Shown in pieces: positions 38,219-48,079 of a stretch of 64,000 bases of DNA. The notes beneath the pieces were generated by a model, which worked only from the letters and a program-made list of their open reading frames with translations, ran no database searches and was not told the DNA's origin. Origin of the DNA: Adiantum capillus-veneris (Eukaryota; Streptophyta; Polypodiopsida; Polypodiales; Pteridaceae); contig CM043964.1 in assembly GCA_014529385.2 (NCBI GenBank), positions 130,848,920 to 130,912,919 on the forward strand. The letters are read 5' to 3'. A program made the position numbers and the translations under genes. Each line of letters begins with the position of its first letter. Positions within the stretch are counted from its first letter, which is position 1.

Positions 38219-39242
38219 CACAATTTTCAAGAGGATACAGAACAAATAAGAATCTTACTCTTGGACAAGGATTCTACACAGGTTAGAAAAAGATTTGGCT
38301 ACTAATCAATCACAAGCCAACTTCAACTACATCAGACCTACATGAAGATCTCAAGAACTCAACAAGACCTAGATCAAAGCAAAGTCAACAATGGAGATAC
38401 AAAGGTCATCAAGATATTTGGATTTTTAAGTCTTCCAATGCTCCTAGTCAAAAGTCAAATGTCAACGATCAACAGAGGCCTACAACAACATCAAAGACTT
38501 CTTACAACAGGCCTAGTTGGAGAATCAAACAAATAATGGAGTCTTCACAGTCAAAGAATGACCACCCAACCAACGTGAATGTAGATTCAAAGAAGATAAA
38601 ACAGGCATGGCAAAAGAAACCTTCAATGCCAACTTGGTTCTTCACTAATCCTCTTTTTGAGGATTCAAGCTTACTTTTACGTGAAGAAATGTTTGTAGTA
38701 AGCACAAGAATATAAAAATTCAAGTTGCCAGGGTGCAAAAAACACTCTTTGGCATAGTCAGAGTCGGGTTGCTGAGCCATAAAATGAGCAAAGCATTAGT
38801 CCCAAAGCTTCATGTCATATTAAACTTTGTGCTAAGAGTGGTAGTTATTAGGCTTACGCTCAAGCTGGAAGAGTTGAGCATATCTAAAGTCACGTCGCTC
38901 ATGCTGGATGAGATGAGCATAAGAGTCGAAGTTTGTTAACTTACAATTGGTGGAGTATTGTAGAGTCCAACACTCACGCAAAGTGCATAATAAGATGAGC
39001 ATAAGTGTCAAAGTCTATTAACTTACAATTGGTGGAGTGTCGTAAAGTCCAACACTCACGCACAGTGCACAGTAAGATGAGACCACATATCCTCGTCAAC
39101 AAAAACCATTCTTAAAGGGGTGCCAGCTTGCAAAGCCGCATGTCATATGCTTTTATCGCTCCACCATCTTTCTGAAGAACCCCTCAAAATCTTTCTTGCA
39201 GAGCATATTGTTTCCCATGGATTTCTATGTATGCATAAATAG
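38219..39242 (+). repeat. Direct repeat, left copy (about 1.0 kb)
   Basis: It matches 40131-41069 along its length. Its first half encodes a protein tail (YKGHQDIWIFKSSNAPSQ, then WQKKPSMPTWFFTNPLFED and EEMFVVSTRI, ending at a stop near 38714), with damage upstream. The second half is non-coding and contains an internal tandem duplication of about 83 bp (about 38908-39076) that the right copy lacks. Confidence 0.85.
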
Positions 39243-39591
39243 GATGTCCCATCATTGGACATATGCATTAGACACTCTTTTTTGCTTCCACCCATGCACC
39301 TTGAGTGGACCACAACAGGCAAACCCATGTTCCATCATGCTACCCTTTCATATTTTTTGCCTTTTTAATTTCATATCTATCAGCAAATAATCCCTTGATT
39401 ACTTTATTAATATTTCCAATGCTAATAAGTACCCCAATAATGCGCGTATCCCAAAAACACTTTTCTCCCACTGGGTTTTTTTTCCTTTGGTCATCCAGGT
39501 ATTAGACTCTAATTTAGAACCTCATCATTCTTAATCCCTTGTACATACTTTTCATAAATAAACAGAAGCCTCCTCATCATTATGCTATTAC

Positions 39592-40628
39592 AATGGACAA
39601 ATGCAACATCATCTCTCACATCAGACCTATTCGGACCAGTGAAGATGCTGCGGCAAATTGAACCTCATCAACAAACTCAACAACAATTGAAGACAATCAA
39701 CCCATCAACAACCAACCAAAAAGCTTCCACAGCCTCCACGAACACTTTTCAACAATGCCAGAGGACGGGCACACCAAGAAAAGAAAAGATATTTCAGCCA
39801 AAGTACTCAAGAAAGCAAAAGGTAGTCAAGCAAGTGTTTGTTCCGAGCATTTAGTCAAAGTCAATGAACCGGTTTGGATTAAAGACACGAAATAAACACA
39901 AAAAGACAAACACATGGGATGGATAGCATCACAATGGAGCTTAAAATAACAGGAGTACTATAGAGGTAACAGACAGATATGGATACCAAAACCTCACGTA
40001 AGAGCATATGAAGTAACTTCAAGTCTCTCCCAAGAAAGAAGGCCCACAAGGTATCAACCTCGACAATATCCTAAGATACCTAAGAAGCAGGTATACAACA
40101 AAACAACATTGAAAGATGCTAAAGTCAACCACAACTCTCAAGAGGATACAAAACAAAGACGGATCTCAAAGAATCTTCCTCTTATACAAGGATTCTACAC
40201 AGGTTATACAAAGATATGGCTACGAATCAACCATAAGCCAACTGCAACTACACCAGACCTACATGAAGATCTTAGGAACTCAACAAGACCTAGAGCTAAG
40301 AAAAGTCAACAAAAGAGCTACAAAGGTCCTCAAGAGATTTGGATTCCTAAGTCTTCCAATGCTCCTAGTCAAAAGCCAGATGCCGACAACCAACAGAGGC
40401 CTACAACAACATCAACGACTCCTATCAATTGGAGAATCAAACAGATAATGGAGTCTTCATAATCAAAGAAGGACAATCCAACCAACAAAGATTTTGATTC
40501 AAAGATGATAAAACAGGTATGGCAAAAGAAACCTTCAATGCCAGCTTGGTCCTTCATTAATCCTCTTTTTGAGGATTCAAGCTTACTTTTACCTGAAGAA
40601 ATGTTTGTAGTAAGCACAAGAATGTAAA
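39592..40628 (+). pseudogene. Decayed ORF with repeated W-I-P-K motif
   Basis: Protein-like plus-strand frames run from the ATG at 39592 to a stop near 40626, broken by a few stops. A motif of tryptophan-isoleucine flanked by basic or proline residues recurs: VNEPVWIKD (about 39872), RQIWIPKPH (about 39975), QEIWIPKSS (about 40338). The C-terminal end (WQKKPSMPAW, NPLFEDSSLLLPEEMF) is conserved with the copy near 38600-38714. Basic, proline-rich composition suits a nucleic-acid-binding, gag-like C-terminus. It is probably part of the same element as the polyprotein at 35270; no enzyme domain is seen. Confidence 0.4.
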
Positions 40629-41069
40629 GACTCAAGTCGCCAGGGTGCAAAAAACACTCTTTGGCATAGTCAGAGTCAGGCTGCTGAGCCATAAAATGAG
40701 CAAAGCATTAGTCCCAAAGCTTCAAGTCATATTAAACTCTGTGTTAAGAGTCGTAGTTATTAGGCTTACGCTCAAGCTGGAAGAGTTGAGCATATCTATG
40801 TCATGTCGCTCATGCTGCATGAGATGAGCATAAGAGTCGAAGTCTATTAACTTACAATTGGTGGAGTGTTGTAGAGTCCAACACTCACGGACAGTGCAGA
40901 GTAAGATGAGAGCACATATCCTCGACAACAAAAACCATTCTTAAAGGGGTGCCAGCTTGCAAAGCGATGTCATGTGCTTTTATAGCTACACCATCTTTCT
41001 GAAGAATCCCTCAAAATCTTTCTTGCACAACATATTGTTTTCCATGCATTTTTGTGTATACATAAATAG
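40131..41069 (+). repeat. Direct repeat, right copy (about 0.94 kb)
   Basis: Matches 38219-39242. It ends at CATAAATAG exactly where the copia C LTR begins (41070), whereas the left copy continues with GATGTCCC, so copia C inserted at this point. The duplication therefore predates the copia insertion. Spacing between copies is about 1.9 kb. Confidence 0.85.
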
Positions 41070-41296
41070 TGTTACCATATACATGTGGTTGTGATGTTTG
41101 TGAACACACTAGGAGCACGGTGACATTTTTCCCCTCTTTAGGAGGTTTTTTCCCCGAAGCATTGTATATACGCCCATCAATCTAGGGCTATCTATCTTTC
41201 CACAACACACCAAGTAGCACACTCTCAGTTGTGTGCCTTGAGCTTCCTTCGTCTTCTCCAAGTTGTGTGCCTTTCTTTGCAACCCTAATTCCAACA
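41070..41296 (+). mobile_element. 5' LTR of copia C
   Basis: 227 bp, TGTTACCATATACATG at the start and CTAATTCCAACA at the end, with TGTT/AACA inverted termini. Same family as 16876-17104. A TATATACG promoter-like box lies near 41163. Confidence 0.9.
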
Positions 41297-41298
41297 AC

Positions 41299-41310
41299 TG
41301 GTATCAGAGC
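41299..41310 (+). other. Primer binding site of copia C (tRNA-iMet)
   Basis: TGGTATCAGAGC, two bases after the LTR end. Confidence 0.9.
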
Positions 41311-41657
41311 AGTTTGTATCCTCCCGGGCTTAGTTGCCAGCATCTCCAGCACACGCCTGCTCACTTTCTCCGATTTCAGTGAGCTTTGGTGAGCGTTCAC
41401 AGGTCGACAAAAATTTCGAGATTGCTCGTAGAGCTCAGTCTGCTCAGATTTCTGATTCGGGCTCGTTTCGGCCTTCGTTTCCACTACAAGTAGTACTGCA
41501 CAAACTATTTCGTCATTTTGTGCAGATTTTTTGTCATTGCCTTTTCTACATAACATGTGCCTTACAGTCTTCTATGATTTGTGCTATATAGCACATGTTG
41601 TTCCCGCTTTGTTTCTCCTCTTTTCGGGCAGTTTTCACATCAGGTGCAACATTTACC

Positions 41658-43897
41658 ATGGCTGACAACAACACAGATGTGTTCAAGATGTTTGTTGCTG
41701 AGGATAGGTTGGATGGGGACAATTACCCTATGTGGGCTTACATGATGCAACATGTTCTTGTGTCAAAGGGCGTTTGTTATATTGTGCAAGGCATTGATGT
41801 ACGTCCTGGTTCTGATGATGTAGGCGATGTTGAGGATGTTGCAGGTCTTGCTGCAAGGATTGCTGCTATTAGAGTTGTGTTGCCTACGGTAGAACAAGCT
41901 CATTGGGATGTAAAGGATGCACAGGCTCATGCATTGATTGTGTTGTCTGTGAAGCGCACCATTGTTCCTCACATTCGTTCAGCAAAATCTGCAAAACAGG
42001 CTGGGGATATTCTAGCAGGTCTTTATGCAAGCCGCAATGAGGCTAAAATTGCTTTGCTGCGTAAAGAGCTGGAATCGAAGATTATGCATGAGGAAGATGA
42101 TATGGACACTTTCCTTGCTAGTGTCAAGGATATCAATGAGCAACTTATTTCTGCAGGTGAAGTTATTTCAGACAGTTCCGTTGTGCAGACTGTTCTTGAT
42201 GCCTTACCAGACTTTTGCTAGTACTTGGAGACTTATGACCCAAGGAAATCCAGAAGTTGTCAAGTTTGATACATTATGCACATTGCTGTTGCAAGAGTCA
42301 CTTTCCAGAAAAAACAAGACTAGGCAGCGTGCAGTTGAACAGGATTTTATTGCTTCTCAAAGAAAGGGTGGTAACAGCAATGCAGGCACTTCTTATGGTT
42401 CTGCTGCGAGTGGCAAGAATTCTGTTCCTAATGCTTCTGCTGGCAGCACTTCGTCTGGCAATTCTGGTGATAAGGGCAAAAAGAAGATGCGTTGCCATTA
42501 TTGTAAAGCCAATGATCACTTGATCAAGTCGTGTCCTAAGTTGAAGGCCAAAGAGGCTAAGAAGAAAGAGGGTGGTTCCACTGCAAATGCTGGTTCCACT
42601 ACAAATGCAGCCATTGTTGAGTCTTTTGTAAAAGGAGACTGTGATGCTGATGTTGATGCAGAATGGGCTTTTAGTATAGAGTGCACTTACAATCCTGTTG
42701 TCCATGATGCATGCTTGTCAGTTGTTGCAGATTCACATGTGTGGCGTTTCGACAGCGGTGCTACAAAGCACCTTACCTCACATCGTGAATTGTTCACCTC
42801 TCTTGAGTTTGTCCCTCATGGGAATTCAGTCACTTGTGCCAACAATGCCTCTTATCCGGTTTAGGGGGTTGGAAAGATTGTGCTTCCTGCTAAAAATAAC
42901 ATTTCTTTTACACTTGTTGATGCACTTTATGTACCTGGGATCAAGAAGAATCTTTTGTCTGTATCCGCACTTGCTAGACTTGGACTTGTAGTCAAATTTG
43001 TGGATGACAGATGTACAGTTCATGATCTTAGTTTTGGTGAGTGATGAAATTGTTGCATCTGGTCTTTTGTGCCGTGGGCTGTATAAGCTCACTTTGTATG
43101 ACAAGTGTGGACAAAATTTTGCAAATGCAGTTGCAGATTCAAGGGCTATTTCAAATGCAAAACTTTGGCATGCACATTTTGGGCATCTGAATTTTGCCAG
43201 TTTGCTGCATTTGCAGAAATCTGATATGGTTGCTTCTTTGCCGCCTCTTGAAGCACCTATCAAACATGTTTGTGAAGGCTGTATTTTGGGTAAAATGCAG
43301 CGTTCTAAGTTTCCAAAGGATGGTTCAATTAGGGCCACATGCAGGTTGCAGCTTGTGCATAGTGATGTTTGTGGGCCCATGCAAACTCCGTCCTTGGGCA
43401 ATTACCTGTACTTCGTGGCTTTCATTGATGATCACTCCAAGCATGCATGGGTATTTCCGCATAAAGCGAAGTCCGAAATTTTTATGTGCTTCAACAATTT
43501 CTGGCTATGGTTGAAAATGTATCAAAATGTACTATGGGCACCCTCCTCCGTTTTGATCGAGGGGCTCATGAATTTAATGCATTTCTGGCTAGTCGTGGAA
43601 TAAAACACCAATGTACAGTGCCATGTATGCCTCAGCAAAATGATGTTGTTGAGAGAAAAAACAGGTCTCTTACAAAAATGGCAAGATGTATGGTCAAGAG
43701 TCAAGCTTTACCACATTTGTTTTGGCTCGACGCTGTCATGTGTGCCACTTATGTACTCAACAGGTGTCCTACAAAAGAGTTGCAGTCTATGACTCCATAT
43801 GAAGCATGGCATGATAGAAAGCCATCTATTGAGCACATGCATGTTTTTGGCTATTTGGCTTATGGTTTAGTGCCACAAGTGCAACACAAAAAATAAC
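41658..43897 (+). pseudogene. Copia C: gag, protease and integrase, truncated before RT
   Basis: Gag starts at the ATG at 41658 (MADNNTDVFKMFVAEDRLDG) with a UBN2-type gag fold; a frameshift near 42215 moves it to the next frame. Then come the CCHC knuckle CHYCKANDHLIKSC (about 42495), the protease motif RFDSGATKHLTS (about 42745-42780), a TAG at 42862, the pre-integrase zinc region with H...H and C..C (LWHAHFGHL, CEGCILGK), and the integrase core with D (HSDVCGP), a second D (RFDRGAHEF) and E (NDVVERKNR). It ends in the integrase C-terminus (HVFGYLAYGLVPQVQ) where the gypsy LTR begins. RT and RNase H are absent. Reasonably well preserved, with three or four disabling changes. Confidence 0.9.
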
Positions 43898-43898
43898 A

Positions 43899-44754
43899 TC
43901 AGTTAACCGGAGCTGCTAAAGACCAAAGACGTACGGATGCACATTGAAGATCAACATGAAGAAGCAGTAAAGATTGCAGTTACACATTTTCCTAAAATGG
44001 TTATATATTGTAAATTCTTGGTTTATTTCAAGCCATTGTAATATTTTAATGTGTTACGGGCTCAATGGGAGTTCCACGCTGTAAAGAACAGGTCAGCTAG
44101 TGTGCCCTAACGGCCTTGGGCGCCCGAACATTGCATATTTTTACCCTAGGTATATAAAGCAATTTGTAAGAAATTAGGGTTCTCAAGCTCATTTGTTGAG
44201 AGCACTCTTTGGTGAGAACTCTTGAGGTGTGTGGCTATGGAGTCCTTGAGCTTCTCCTTGCTCATGTGACTTGGTTAACACTAATCAATGCTTAATTCTC
44301 TTTCACTATGCCTCTCTCATGCTTCTCATGATTGCCTATGATGCTTTGATTAGCTAGATCGTAACTAATTAGTGGTTAATCCCTCTCTAATCTTTGTCCT
44401 CTTTTGCTTGTGTGTGCATGTAGGTTTGATTGGAGTGTGGTGCTCGATAGATCTATGTGTGTGTGATTGCGATTAGTGTGTTTCATGATAGGATTAGTGT
44501 TATGTGCATCTTTCAATCGTTCGTGTGTGTGACTGGGTTGATTGGAGGTGAAGGAAAGTGGATGTGGAGATTACCCATCATTGTGGCGTAGCTCCTCCAT
44601 AGGCCGAGGAGATCACCTCGTAGTGTCACCATTTGTGTTGCCATGATTAGCTCACTAATTGTGTGTGTTTCCATGCCCTAGTCGGGTAGCTCATCCCTCT
44701 GGATTGATAATTTTGTTGGTCATTGGAGCTATGCAATGATGGAAACCCCCAACA
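43899..44754 (+). mobile_element. Ty3/gypsy LTR 2
   Basis: Closely matches LTR 1 (21325-22246) in the same orientation, but its first part is shortened (AGTTAACCGGAGCTGC replaces about 30 bp of LTR 1). It ends CCCCCAACA. A TATATAAAG box lies near 44151. No primer site follows and no polypurine tract precedes it, so it looks like a solo or truncated LTR at the break in copia C. Confidence 0.8.
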
Positions 44755-45181
44755 ATGTCTTTTCTCCTTTCACCCTGATGTCTTTCATACTAAAAGAGGG
44801 CATGTTGTAACTACTCACCTTCATGGTCTCTTTGGCCCCTCTTTAATGACTTTAAGAAGCCAAGGACTTAATCATATTCCCTCCATTAGGAGAAACTTGG
44901 ACTCAATTTTGAGCTCTGTAAGAAACGCCAACTCAGCATAGAGAGAGGTAATTATGAAAAATGCAAAAGTTTTTTTTTGGAATTCTATTTCTCATAGTAC
45001 ATACGTAAAAGTTTTCTCAATCCCTTAAATGCATGCTCGTACAAAATGCTTTTCGAGAGCCCAACTTAAGTGTACACAAAATTCCATGTCTGTGAATCTT
45101 AATGAGTGATGTGATGTGCGATGAGAGAAAACACATAAGAGTTGTTTTCAAAATACATAAATAATGCCACGGAATAGAGGT

Positions 45182-45749
45182 ACAAGTATCAATCACCTTT
45201 TTATGAAGTACTCGCAATTTAAATGCGAAAAGATTGTACTTGATAGTGATTGATAGGTACTATTTAAAACTATGAAGGAGTCAGAACCAAGCGAATAGGG
45301 GCGCTTGAGGGGTCTCTGGGACCTCTATTCGCTTGGTACTGACCTCATGAGGCCCTAGGCTTAAAAATGTTATATCTTGAGTTAGAGGCGTCAGATTTAA
45401 GTGTTTTAAAGAGCTATCCTATGGTTTTTGGATGTTCCGGACGCATCCGTGGGCTTAAAAAGTGCTATATTGAGCTAGAGACCTCAGATTTCAGTGTTTT
45501 AAAGAGCTATCCTATGGTTTTTGTACGTTCCGGACGCATCCGTGGGCTTAAAAAGTGCTATATCTTAATCTTAGGGCCTCATGAGGTCAGAACCAAGCGA
45601 ATAGAGGTCCCAGAGACCCCTCAAACGCCCCTATTCGCTTGGTTCTGACTCCTTCATAGTTTTAAATAGTACCTCTATCAATCACTATCAAGTACAATAT
45701 TTTCGCATTTAAATTGCGAGTACTTCATAAAAAGGTGATTGATACTTGT
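45182..45749. mobile_element. Foldback element (MITE-like) with about 178-bp inverted arms
   Basis: The left arm (45182 to about 45357) and right arm (about 45571-45749) are near-perfect reverse complements, from ACAAGTATCAATCACC to CCTCATGAGGCCC. The 210-bp core holds two copies of a roughly 92-bp unit plus a partial third, each with TTTAAAGAGCTATCCTATGG and GGACGCATCCGTGGGCTTAA. No clear target-site duplication is visible and there is no coding capacity. Confidence 0.85.
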
Positions 45750-47030
45750 GCGAAATGCACAAGTACAAGTACTTCACTTTATAGGATAGCAACAACGGGT
45801 CATAAAAAGGCGTTCGACGCTTGTGCCAGATGTCATTATCAAGCACCTTACTTTTCTCATGATAGTGACAATTTCACCAAAATGGTTTTCATGGACATTT
45901 TCAAAATGAGAAAAAATGTTTTTTCAACGTAACGTTAGTCTTCTTCCTATTGGCTAAGGAGCATTCTCTCACTAGAGTTGAAAGGCCCAAAAATGAGTCC
46001 ATTTCTTTCCTAATGAAGCCAGCAAATTTGACCTTAGCATTTCGGGTGTGAGTATGAAGCGAGCCACATGAAGTGAGCAGGGAGTAGAGTGCAAATCACT
46101 TTTTACGACAACAATAAAATAGGTGAGCAGTTAGCATACAAGATTTGGTGTCATAGAGGGTGTTATAGTGCAAGACATCATCCACACAATGTACAGAGAC
46201 AAATTGACAAGGCCATGAATAATTGGTTAAACCAAAGGTAAAAGTGCCCAAAGTATAGCAAACCCCCCAAAAAAAAAACCTTGAACTTTCTCTGTTTGTT
46301 TCCCTGCAGCGTGTATGCAAAACAGAGAGATGATTCTGCACTTTGTTGGCAAAGGTCGGGTTGCAGGTTCATATCCTTGTGGAAGTGGGGTTGCACGAAT
46401 TTATAATCCAATTGCAAATATTCTTGTTGATCCGAATTTACGAATATTCTTGCTGATCCAAATATTCTTTCTAGTTTGAGATAACGGGTGTTGGGCGGGC
46501 AGCAAAACGGCTCAAAGTTTCAAAGAAGGCAGCAAAGGAAGATCCTATGAAGTAATTTGTCTTGCAGTTAAAACATCAAAAGACTGTCATTCGGTGCAAA
46601 GGACAAGTGCGGGAAATCAAAAGGCCAAATGCATCCTATGGAGGAGAAACAACTGGAATTCGTACAACAATCAGTCGTAGTGTGAGGTTCCACAATTGAG
46701 ACAGGTGAGGTTGACTACATAATCGACAAACATGTAGGAGTCGGCTGAAGTTTAACAGCTAGTGTTTGGTTTGTGATGTTTTGTCAGGTAGTATTTTATT
46801 CTTCTCGAGTCTTAGTGAAGGGGTGAGGAAAGGAAAAGTCCAGCCAATTCCTTCTGCTTCCTGGGTGAGGATAGGAAGCTAACGTTCCCCCAGCCATCGT
46901 TGGATGAAGGGCCAGGTTTTGCATTGACAAAAATATGCATGTATGCAGGCATTAGCGAGCCTCTAATTGTGACCCATTTTCATCAAAGAGGAGCTACAGC
47001 TTGATGCTTCAAATAGCCACACCACTGTTC
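45750..47030. other. Non-coding stretch, no gene seen
   Basis: Mixed composition without a convincing frame or motif on either strand. A GCAGGTTCATATCC stretch near 46360 is weakly B-box-like but has no matching A box. Confidence 0.4.
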
Positions 47031-47032
47031 AG

Positions 47033-47850
47033 CTAATTGAATTAACCTTGAGCAACCTGACGCATAACACTACAATTTTCAAAAAAAAAATCAACCTGAT
47101 ACACAAAGTAGACTCAATTTGCATGTGTTGTGTTTGAGATAATCTCTGCATTTTGTTAGCCCTAACTTTCCCAGCTATATCTTCTAAAGAAATTTTGTTC
47201 GATAATTTGCTCATTTTCCAATGCCATACACAGGTTTGAAAAGCACCCATGGCCATAACTTCTCCAATTACATCAATCTTTTACTCATATCGTAAACTGT
47301 CAATAATGTATCTAAGAACAAATGTTTAACTTTTGGGCAATCCCGCTGCTTGTTTCACAATGCATTGTTTTTCTTATCAAGTTTCCTAGCGAGGAAACAT
47401 GCCCCACTCACACACACCATGCATCCTCAAGATTGGGGTTCAAGTCCCACTTAGACTATCCCAATTGATGTAAAGCTCGGGAATCTTGCACCTTTACAAG
47501 CCCACTTTTCTTCTTGTTTGAGGCGTTGTTACGACATGTAGGCATTAATTGGACAAAGCTGGCGATATGAAAAAGAAGAATCCAATTTCACACTAAAGAG
47601 ATCCCTTAGAAACTAGATTCAATGTACAAACCACATCTTTTGGAGCTTGAGGGCTAGGATTCATCAATGATGACAGAGAATACTTCACGCTCAACTTCAC
47701 TTCACTGTTTAGCAGGAAACTAATTGAATTAACCTTGAGCAACCTGATGTAGAACACTACAATTCTCAAAAAATTTCTCAACCTGATGCACAAAGTAGAC
47801 TCAATAAAACTTGACAGCAAAATGTAGAGATTATCTCGAACACAACAATA
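47033..47850. repeat. Dispersed repeat pair, partly direct and partly inverted
   Basis: CTAATTGAATTAACCTTGAG and the following 75 bp occur in direct orientation at 47033 and 47720. The segment after each (TGTTGTGTTTGAGATAATCT near 47126; its complement near 47822-47848) is inverted in the second copy. Between them, GGTTCAAGTCC at 47437-47447 resembles a pol III B box, possibly from a tRNA-derived repeat. Confidence 0.6.
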
Positions 47851-47851
47851 T

Positions 47852-48079
47852 GCATATAGCCTTATGTGAACACAAAATTTCAACCAAACACCAATGCAAA
47901 ACATACAACATGTCAGCTATAGTTCAATACTCCGATAAGGAAGGAGTCTAGAACAAATCCGGTGCATATAGCCTTATGTGTACACAACAATTTCAACCAT
48001 ATACCAATGAAAAACATTTCCAACATGTCAACTACAATTCAATACTCCGATAAGGAAGAAGGAGTCTAGAATAGATCCG
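47852..48079 (-). repeat. 111-bp tandem duplication over the 3' end of the methyltransferase gene
   Basis: Copies at 47852-47962 and 47963-48079 both begin GCATATAGCCTTATGTG and include AATACTCCGATAAGGAAG. The second copy contains the last codons and stop of the gene ending at 48032, so the first copy is a duplicated gene tail. Confidence 0.8.

Noticed and set aside
47387-47447. tRNA gene suggested by GGTTCAAGTCC
   Set aside because: The B box is good, but the upstream A box is poor and the arms do not pair. At most a tRNA-derived repeat.
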